Below are positions 59,253 to 64,000 of a DNA stretch of 64,000 nt, one piece after another. How positions within the stretch are numbered: the first letter of the stretch is position 1; every line of letters begins with the position of its first letter. This stretch comes from Rhodospirillaceae bacterium. GTDB lineage: Bacteria; Pseudomonadota; Alphaproteobacteria; Bin65. The notes beneath the pieces are model-generated. The model ran no database searches and was not told where the DNA came from. It worked only from the letters and a program-made list of their open reading frames with translations. The stretch is from the NCBI GenBank assembly GCA_011523655.1, contig WTGH01000003.1, positions 28,858 through 92,857 of the forward strand, given 5' to 3'. Both the position numbers and the translations under genes were made by a program.

Positions 59253-59786
59253 ATGATACGAACGCCGATCCTCTGCCTGGCCATCCTGCTGCTGGCCGGC
59301 GGGTGTACCGCGACCGGCGGCGGCAAGGACCGCGGGCACCATCGCACCGGCCCGCCGAAGGCGCCGCACCATATCGCGCACAAGCACGACCGCTTGCGTC
59401 ACCGCATGGTGTTTGCCGCCGGTGTCATGGCCGCCTGCAGCCGGCGGAAAGATGCCCGCCGCGCCGCATGGAACGCGAGGGCCGCCAACAAGTCGCCGAG
59501 GCGGCCCGGCCGCTGGTCCGGGCGCCGCCTCCGCAAGGCGCTCCGGCGCAGCGCCGACGCCGCAGCCTGGCGGCGCGACGAGGGGCGCCTGCGCTGCCGC
59601 AGTCCCGAAGTGGCGCGGATCGCCCGCCGGATCGACAAGGTCCACGCGCGGCTCAGCCTGCGCGACCCCCGGGTCCGGCCACCGAAGCGCGTCGCAGACC
59701 GGCCGCCGCGCCGTGACAACGGCGAACCGCCGCGCCGGCGGGACCGCGAACGCGACCGTTCGCGGCGCGGGGGACGCGACTCCTGA
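59253..59786 (+). CDS. Arg-rich putative lipoprotein
   Basis: 177 residues with a lipoprotein signal (PILCLAILLLAGGC, lipobox LAGGC, Cys18). The mature part is very basic (many Arg and His: GHHRTGPPKAPHHIAHKHDRLRHRM) and has no recognised domain. The ATG at 59253 follows ACGGAGGCGC. It could bind acidic polymer or RNA, but nothing supports that beyond charge. It is divergent from kdsA. Confidence 0.55.
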   Translation: MIRTPILCLAILLLAGGCTATGGGKDRGHHRTGPPKAPHHIAHKHDRLRHRMVFAAGVMAACSRRKDARRAAWNARAANKSPRRPGRWSGRRLRKALRRSADAAAWRRDEGRLRCRSPEVARIARRIDKVHARLSLRDPRVRPPKRVADRPPRRDNGEPPRRRDRERDRSRRGGRDS

Positions 59787-59908
59787 CGAAAAAGGCTGCG
59801 TCCGGCCGGCGTGTCCGCACGTTAACCGTTGCACCCTCCGTTCGGTGAACCGTATACCGCCGGAACCGCATCCGCCGCTTCGGCCATCCGCTTCCGGGAA
59901 AGAAACGA

Positions 59909-60331
59909 ATGTCGCTCAACCCCTATCTCTTCTTCGACGGCAACTGCCGCGAGGTCTTCGACTTCTACCGCTCGGTCTTCGGCGGAGAGTTCTCGGTGCT
60001 CCAGACGTTCGGGGACGGTCCGCCCGATATGGGCGTGCCGGAGGCGGAGAAGGACCGGGTCATGCACGTCTCCCTGCCGATCGGTTCGGCCGTCCTGATG
60101 GGAAGCGACAGCTGTTCGGCCTTCGGACCGCCGCCCGCGGCCGGCGACAATTTCGCCATCTCCCTGACCGGGGAGAGCCGCGAACACTGCGACCGGATTT
60201 TCGCCGCGCTGTCGGCGGGCGGCGCGGTCAGAATGCCGATGCAGGAGACCTTCTGGGGCTCTTATTTCGGCAATTGGACCGACCGTTTCGGCATCGCCTG
60301 GATGATCAGCTTCGATCCGCCGAAGGACTAG
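59909..60331 (+). CDS. VOC-family protein (PhnB-like)
   Basis: 140 residues. NPYLFFDGNCREVFDFYRSVFGGE, then HVSLPIGSAVLMGSD and QETFWGSYFGNWTDRFGIAWMISF are typical of the PhnB-like group within the VOC superfamily. The biological role is unknown. ATG 59909 follows GGGAAAG. The detached gene tail starts 20 bp after its stop. Confidence 0.88.
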   Translation: MSLNPYLFFDGNCREVFDFYRSVFGGEFSVLQTFGDGPPDMGVPEAEKDRVMHVSLPIGSAVLMGSDSCSAFGPPPAAGDNFAISLTGESREHCDRIFAALSAGGAVRMPMQETFWGSYFGNWTDRFGIAWMISFDPPKD

Positions 60332-60350
60332 GGGTACGACCCGGCGGCAC

Positions 60351-60438
60351 GCCCGGCCTACCGCGCGGCGGCCAGCCGCACGATCGAGGCGGACCAGTCG
60401 AGCAGGTCAATGAGCCGGGCCACATAATGGTCGCGTGC
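60351..60438 (-). pseudogene. detached copy of a membrane-protein gene 3' end
   Basis: 88 bp matching 60795-60882 at 84 positions. It keeps the last 26 or so codons of the gene at 60802-61845 (YVARLMDLLDWSASIVRLAA with Met changed to Ile) and a TAG stop. The differences are three synonymous (at 60361, 60370 and 60436) and one Met/Ile (60409). It has no gene body. Confidence 0.92.
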
Positions 60439-60566
60439 ATCCGGCCCTACGCCGGCGGACGCGTTGACTCGCTGGCGGCTATCGCGCAGGCTCGGCCTTT
60501 GTGGTCTGGGGCGGCCCCGGAGAGGACTGCGGCGTCGTGGGTGCAGCGGCGGGGACGGGAAAGACG

Positions 60567-60791
60567 ATGGCCGAGAATGTTACGAACGAGTTGATCCTGG
60601 AGCACCTGAAGGCCATCCAGTCCAAGCTCTCGACGATGGACGGCCGCATGCAAAACCTCGAAACCGACACGCGTAGCGTGAAAGGCCATATGGCCAGCTT
60701 CCTGCAAGCCGAAGTGGCGCAGGACGGCGCGATCGCAGCGATACACGCCCGGCTCGACCGGATCGAGCGTCGTCTCGATATCTCAGACTGA
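60567..60791 (+). CDS. small coiled-coil protein
   Basis: 74 residues, almost all heptad-like: MAENVTNELILEHLKAIQSK, then LSTMDGRMQNLETDTRSVKG and the end ARLDRIERRLDISD. Similar short coiled-coil proteins are found as stray genes in many proteobacteria; no function is established. ATG 60567 follows GGGAAAG. Its stop lies 3 bp before the gene-attached tail copy, so the whole insert is little more than this gene. Confidence 0.65.
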   Translation: MAENVTNELILEHLKAIQSKLSTMDGRMQNLETDTRSVKGHMASFLQAEVAQDGAIAAIHARLDRIERRLDISD

Positions 60792-60794
60792 CCG

Positions 60795-60882
60795 GCCCGG
60801 CCTATCGCGCGGCAGCCAGCCGCACGATCGAGGCGGACCAGTCGAGCAGGTCCATGAGCCGGGCCACATAATGGTCGCGGGC
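60795..60882 (-). repeat. membrane-protein gene 3' end, copy attached to the gene
   Basis: Partner of 60351-60438 in direct orientation, 444 bp apart. It includes the TAG at 60802-60804. Confidence 0.92.
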
Positions 60883-61845
60883 GCCGAACCCGGCGTCGGA
60901 CTCGCCGGTCAGGTTGGCCTCGAACACGTCCAGCAGCCGATTCAGCCGCCGTTCGTGCAGGCCGAGCGTCCGCTGCACCGGATCGGCGACCACCCCGGCA
61001 AAGGCCGTCAGCATGGCGAGCGGCACGAGCATCCCGGCGAAGACGCCGGCGTAGAGCAGCGGCGAGACCTTGACCGAGACCAGGCTGTAATACAGCCCGC
61101 CCAGCCAGGGCCCGGCAAAGAAGCTCCCGACCGCAGCGGAATGGGCGATCGAACCGGCGACGACGCCGGAGAGCGCCGCCGCCCCCGGCGTGAATTTCTG
61201 GGCCGCGATATAGCCGGCGCCGGCGGCGAACAGCGAGGCGGTGATATCCACCGCCGCGGCGCGGCTGCCGAGATAGTCCTGCATCGCAGCGTGGACCCGG
61301 TCGCGAAAGGCTCGGTCTTCGGCCCGGCCGCCGACGATCTTCAGCAGGCGGTCGAAATGCGCGGCGAGCCGCGGGTCGGATAGCGCCTCCTCGACCAGCC
61401 GGTCGCGGTCGGTGCGGCGGTCGCCCCCGTCGGACGTCTGGTCCAGCGGCAGTTCCAGCAAGTCCGCGTGCAGGCGCCATTCCAGCTCGCGGGCGACCCG
61501 CGTCTTCCAGAACAGGGTGCGGCCGGTCAGCCGGGCCGCCGCACCGCGCGCGCCGGCAGCGCGCAATCCGGCGGCGCCGGCGGCGCGCGCCGCGGTCGCG
61601 ACGCCGGCCATGACGTTGTACGGCGCGCGCACGAGGTCGAGGCCGAAGGCGTGGCGGTGCAGTTCGAGCGTGCCGCGCAGCGCGAAATTCCGGTCGACGA
61701 AGGCCGGTATCCGTTCACGCCGGCCGGCAACGTAGCGGCGCACGGCATCGTCGAAAATGCCGGCGACGGCCTGCCGGTCCAGCGGCGGCAACGCAATTTC
61801 CGTGCCGGGCGCGGCCTGTGGGTGCGGTGCATCCGGTTCGCTCAT
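60802..61845 (-). CDS. membrane protein of unknown function
   Basis: 347 residues. The first half is soluble, Arg/Ala-rich and helical, with FDDAVRRYVAGRRERIPAFV. The second half has about three hydrophobic spans (ITASLFAAGAGYIAAQ; PLLYAGVFAGMLVPLAMLTAF), ending with RRLNRLLDVFEANLTGESD and the tail that is duplicated beyond the insert. No domain is recognised. The start is the ATG at 61845. It is divergent from the zinc importer, with the Zur box between them. Confidence 0.75.
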   Translation of the reverse strand: MSEPDAPHPQAAPGTEIALPPLDRQAVAGIFDDAVRRYVAGRRERIPAFVDRNFALRGTLELHRHAFGLDLVRAPYNVMAGVATAARAAGAAGLRAAGARGAAARLTGRTLFWKTRVARELEWRLHADLLELPLDQTSDGGDRRTDRDRLVEEALSDPRLAAHFDRLLKIVGGRAEDRAFRDRVHAAMQDYLGSRAAAVDITASLFAAGAGYIAAQKFTPGAAALSGVVAGSIAHSAAVGSFFAGPWLGGLYYSLVSVKVSPLLYAGVFAGMLVPLAMLTAFAGVVADPVQRTLGLHERRLNRLLDVFEANLTGESDAGFGARDHYVARLMDLLDWSASIVRLAAAR

Positions 61846-61958
61846 CCCCGGTCATGTGGGGAGGGAGGCGGCGGCGTCAAAGGGTACGGCGGCGGAAAAC
61901 CGGCGCGGCCGGGCGGTCGCCGCGTCATGTCGGCCGACCGGTCGGGCGTTGATTTTCC

Positions 61959-61979
61959 AAATGTTATAATATAACAAAT
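61959..61979. promoter_or_regulatory. Zur box upstream of the zinc importer
   Basis: The 21-bp sequence is AAATGTTATA-A-TATAACAAAT, very close to the classical Zur operator. It includes TATAAT at 61965-61970, which a bound repressor would cover. It lies 113 bp before the small membrane gene and 257 bp before aztA, and would shut the operon when zinc is ample. Confidence 0.85.
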
Positions 61980-62092
61980 TGACGATCTTTCGGCAGAGAA
62001 TGTCTCATGCATAGGCGCGGACAACGAATGCAGGCCATGGCGCCTGCTGTTTTGCGCGGCCACAGCGCACCGATGCCCGCCGGGGAACGGCT

Positions 62093-62239
62093 ATGACGGC
62101 GCGGCTCGTGCCCCGCTTTCGCCTCCTTGTCGTAGGCGTCGGCCTGCGGCTGGCCGGAGCGGCGCTCACGGCGGCCGTTCTCTGGGCCGGCTTTTTCTGG
62201 GCAACGTCCACGCCCGGCGGGTCATGGGGCGGATCATGA
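62093..62239 (+). CDS. small single-span membrane protein
   Basis: 48 residues with one hydrophobic span (LRLAGAALTAAVLWAGFFWA) and a Gly/Ser-rich end. Its TGA overlaps the preferred aztA ATG as ATGA, so it is translated before, and coupled to, the ATPase. No family is recognised. The ATG follows CGGGGAACGG. It is inferred to be a real gene from the overlap and the Zur-controlled position. Confidence 0.5.
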   Translation: MTARLVPRFRLLVVGVGLRLAGAALTAAVLWAGFFWATSTPGGSWGGS

Positions 62240-62979
62240 ACCACGCCCTTGCGTTCCAGAACCTGACCCTCGGCTACGACCGGCATCCGGCCGTGTACCG
62301 GCTCGACGGCGAGATCGCCGCGGGCAGTCTGACGGCCATCGTCGGACCGAACGGGGCCGGCAAATCCACGATGCTGAAGGGGGTGACCGGCTCGCTCCGG
62401 CCGCTCGAAGGCCGGATCGCCTTCGGCGGGATCGCGCGGAGCGAGATCGCCTACCTGCCGCAGCAATCGGACGTCGACCGGTCGTTCCCGATCGCGGTCG
62501 CCGACCTTGTGGCGATGGGCCTCTGGCGGGAGATCGGCGGCTTTGGGGGCTTGCGGGCCGGTCATCGCGCCCGGGTCGCCGATGCGATTTCCGCGGTCGG
62601 CCTCGAAGGGTTCGAGACGCGGCCGATCGGGTCGCTGTCGGGCGGGCAGGTACAGCGTGCGCTCTTTGCCCGCCTGCTGCTGCAGGACGCGCGGCTCGTC
62701 CTGCTCGACGAGCCGTTCACCGCGGTCGATGCGAAAACGGTGGCGGACCTGATCGGCGTGGTGCGGCGCTGGCACGGCGAAGGCCGCACGGTGCTCGCCG
62801 TCCTGCACGACGTCGACACGGTGCGGGCCCACTTCCCCCGCACGCTGATGCTGGCGCGCGAACTCGTTGCCCACGGACCCACGGCGCAGGTGCTGACGGC
62901 GGAAAACCAGTTCCGCGCGCGCCAGATGTGCGAGGCCTGCGCCGGCCCTCCGCATATATGCGGGCGAGACGCTGCATGA
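62236..62979 (+). CDS. aztA: zinc ABC transporter ATP-binding protein (AztA-type)
   Basis: 247 residues. Walker A is GPNGAGKST, signature LSGGQVQRALFARLLL, Walker B LVLLDEP, and the switch His lies in LHDVD. The C-terminus (QMCEACAGPPHICG) is rich in Cys and His, fitting a metal role. ATG 62236 (MNHALAF) is coupled to the upstream small frame. ATG 62224 is an alternative. It overlaps the permease start by four bases. Confidence 0.88.
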   Translation: MNHALAFQNLTLGYDRHPAVYRLDGEIAAGSLTAIVGPNGAGKSTMLKGVTGSLRPLEGRIAFGGIARSEIAYLPQQSDVDRSFPIAVADLVAMGLWREIGGFGGLRAGHRARVADAISAVGLEGFETRPIGSLSGGQVQRALFARLLLQDARLVLLDEPFTAVDAKTVADLIGVVRRWHGEGRTVLAVLHDVDTVRAHFPRTLMLARELVAHGPTAQVLTAENQFRARQMCEACAGPPHICGRDAA

Positions 62980-63845
62980 TGTGGGAGATCCTGGTCCAGC
63001 CCTTCGCCGATTTCGGCTTCATGCGGCGGGCGCTGCTGGGCTGCATCGCGGTCTCGGTCGGCGCGACGCCGGTCGGGGTGTTCCTGATGCTGCGCCGCAT
63101 GAGCCTGACGGGCGACGCGATGGCCTGTGCGATCCTGCCGGGTGCGGCCGTCGGCTATCTCGTCGCGGGCCTCTCGCTCGGGGCGATGACGATCGGCGGG
63201 CTGATCGCAGGCATGGCCGTGGCGCTGCTCGCGGGCTTCGTGACCCGCGTCACGGCGCTGCGCGAGGACGCGAGCCTGGCGGCCTTCTACCTGATCTCGC
63301 TGGCGGTGGGCGTGCTGATCGTGTCCACCCGGGGCAGCAATGTCGACCTGATGCATGTGCTCTTCGGAACGGTGCTGGCGCTCGACGACGACGCGCTGGT
63401 CCTTCTGTGTTCGATCGCGAGCCTCTCGGTCCTGACGCTGGCCGTCCTGTTCCGGCCGCTCGTCCTCGAATGCGCGGACCCGCAGTTCCTGCGCTCGGTG
63501 AGCGGGCTCAGCGCCGTGACGCATTTCACGTTTCTCGCCCTTGTGGTGCTGAACCTCGTGGGCGGCTTTCACGCGCTCGGCACGCTGATGGCCGTCGGCA
63601 TCATGATCCTTCCCGCCGCCGCCGCGCGGTTCTGGGCGGTCGGCATCGGCGCGCTGATCGCCGTCGCCGTCTCGGTCGCGATGCTCTCGAGCCTGAGCGG
63701 CCTTCTTCTCTCCTACCACTTCAGCCTGCCCTCCGGGCCGGCGATCATCCTCGTCGCGGGTCTCGCCTACGCGCTGTCGCTGGTCTTCGGGCCGGTGGGC
63801 GGCCTCGCCGCACGCGCCTTCCCGCGCCGCCATCTCGAAGCCTGA
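62976..63845 (+). CDS. aztB: zinc ABC transporter permease (AztB-type)
   Basis: 289 residues, about eight membrane spans (for example AVSVGATPVGVFLMLRRM, AILPGAAVGYLVAGLSLGAM, ALLAGFVTRVTAL). It has the family feature GDAMACAILPG after the second span and a late GTLMAVGIMILPAAAARF. It belongs to the ABC-3 family, used for Zn and Mn uptake. It overlaps aztA by four bases (ATGA). Confidence 0.9.
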   Translation: MMWEILVQPFADFGFMRRALLGCIAVSVGATPVGVFLMLRRMSLTGDAMACAILPGAAVGYLVAGLSLGAMTIGGLIAGMAVALLAGFVTRVTALREDASLAAFYLISLAVGVLIVSTRGSNVDLMHVLFGTVLALDDDALVLLCSIASLSVLTLAVLFRPLVLECADPQFLRSVSGLSAVTHFTFLALVVLNLVGGFHALGTLMAVGIMILPAAAARFWAVGIGALIAVAVSVAMLSSLSGLLLSYHFSLPSGPAIILVAGLAYALSLVFGPVGGLAARAFPRRHLEA

Positions 63846-63857
63846 AGGGAGTTTCCG

Positions 63858-64000
63858 ATGCCCGCCCGCAGAGCGCTTCTGACATCCGCCGCCGCCGCCG
63901 TCCTCGCCCTGTCGCTCGCCGCGCCGTCGGTCGCACGATCCGACGGACCGATGCCGGTGGTCGCCACCTTCTCGATCCTCGGCGACATGGTGAAGCGCAT
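63858..64000 (+). CDS. aztC: zinc ABC transporter substrate-binding protein, N-terminal fragment (AztC-type)
   Basis: The first 47 residues are in the window. A signal peptide (LLTSAAAAVLALSLAAPSVA) is followed by MPVVATFSILGDMVKR, the usual start of a cluster A-I metal-binding protein. AAGGGAG precedes ATG 63858. With aztA and aztB it forms a Zur-controlled operon that continues beyond the window. Confidence 0.85.
   Translation, partial: MPARRALLTSAAAAVLALSLAAPSVARSDGPMPVVATFSILGDMVKR

Overview
The window is high-GC, densely coded chromosomal DNA from an alphaproteobacterium, probably of the Rhodospirillales type. The basis is gene content and arrangement: rplM-rpsI with argC nearby, a pyruvate dehydrogenase E1 beta subunit carrying its own N-terminal lipoyl domain next to a single-lipoyl E2, an AztABC-type zinc importer, and strong GC bias that leaves long meaningless antisense frames. 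No tRNA, rRNA, CRISPR array, prophage, transposase or integrase was recognised.

Layout. 1-9000 holds a hydrolase tail, anmK, tyrS, a large AsmA/YhdP-like protein and glnE. 9069-16465 is mostly minus strand: a VOC enzyme, a short-chain dehydrogenase preceded by three perfect 33-bp repeats, prfB with its programmed +1 frameshift, a DUF1778/GNAT (TacAT-type) toxin-antitoxin pair, PBP1A and an amidase. 17008-25049 has RNase E, an aminotransferase, an M48 protease, a DsbA-like protein and nadE. 25283-32356 has a Uma2-family protein, three tandem DUF3859-like genes, an NAPRTase-like gene, class II DAHP synthase and small enzymes. 32424-36713 is the rplM-rpsI...argC region, with a palindromic repeat and a vapBC pair lying between rpsI and argC. 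36724-46242 has two tandem methyltransferases, an 825-bp gene-free stretch with a textbook promoter and two palindromes, then an oxidoreductase, AlkD-like protein, valS, a regulator and a desaturase. 46251-59112 is central metabolism on the minus strand: kdsA, eno, ftsB, pdhA, pdhB, pdhC, lpdA, then pntA and pntB. 59253-64000 has a lipoprotein, a small VOC protein, a membrane protein and a Zur-box-preceded zinc importer running off the end.

The most unusual observation is a structure seen twice. At the 3' end of lpdA and at the 3' end of the membrane protein gene at 60802-61845, a small cassette (a DinJ/YafQ-type toxin-antitoxin pair; a 74-residue coiled-coil protein) sits between the intact gene end and a second, detached copy of that same gene end. 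The duplicated tails are 81 bp (one mismatch) and 88 bp (four mismatches). Four of the five mismatches are synonymous and the fifth is Met/Ile, which is what tail replacement by an incoming homologous allele would leave. This resembles how some prophages insert into gene ends, but here the units are only 769 and 444 bp and carry no recombinase. They are candidates for an undescribed class of tail-swapping mini-cassette.
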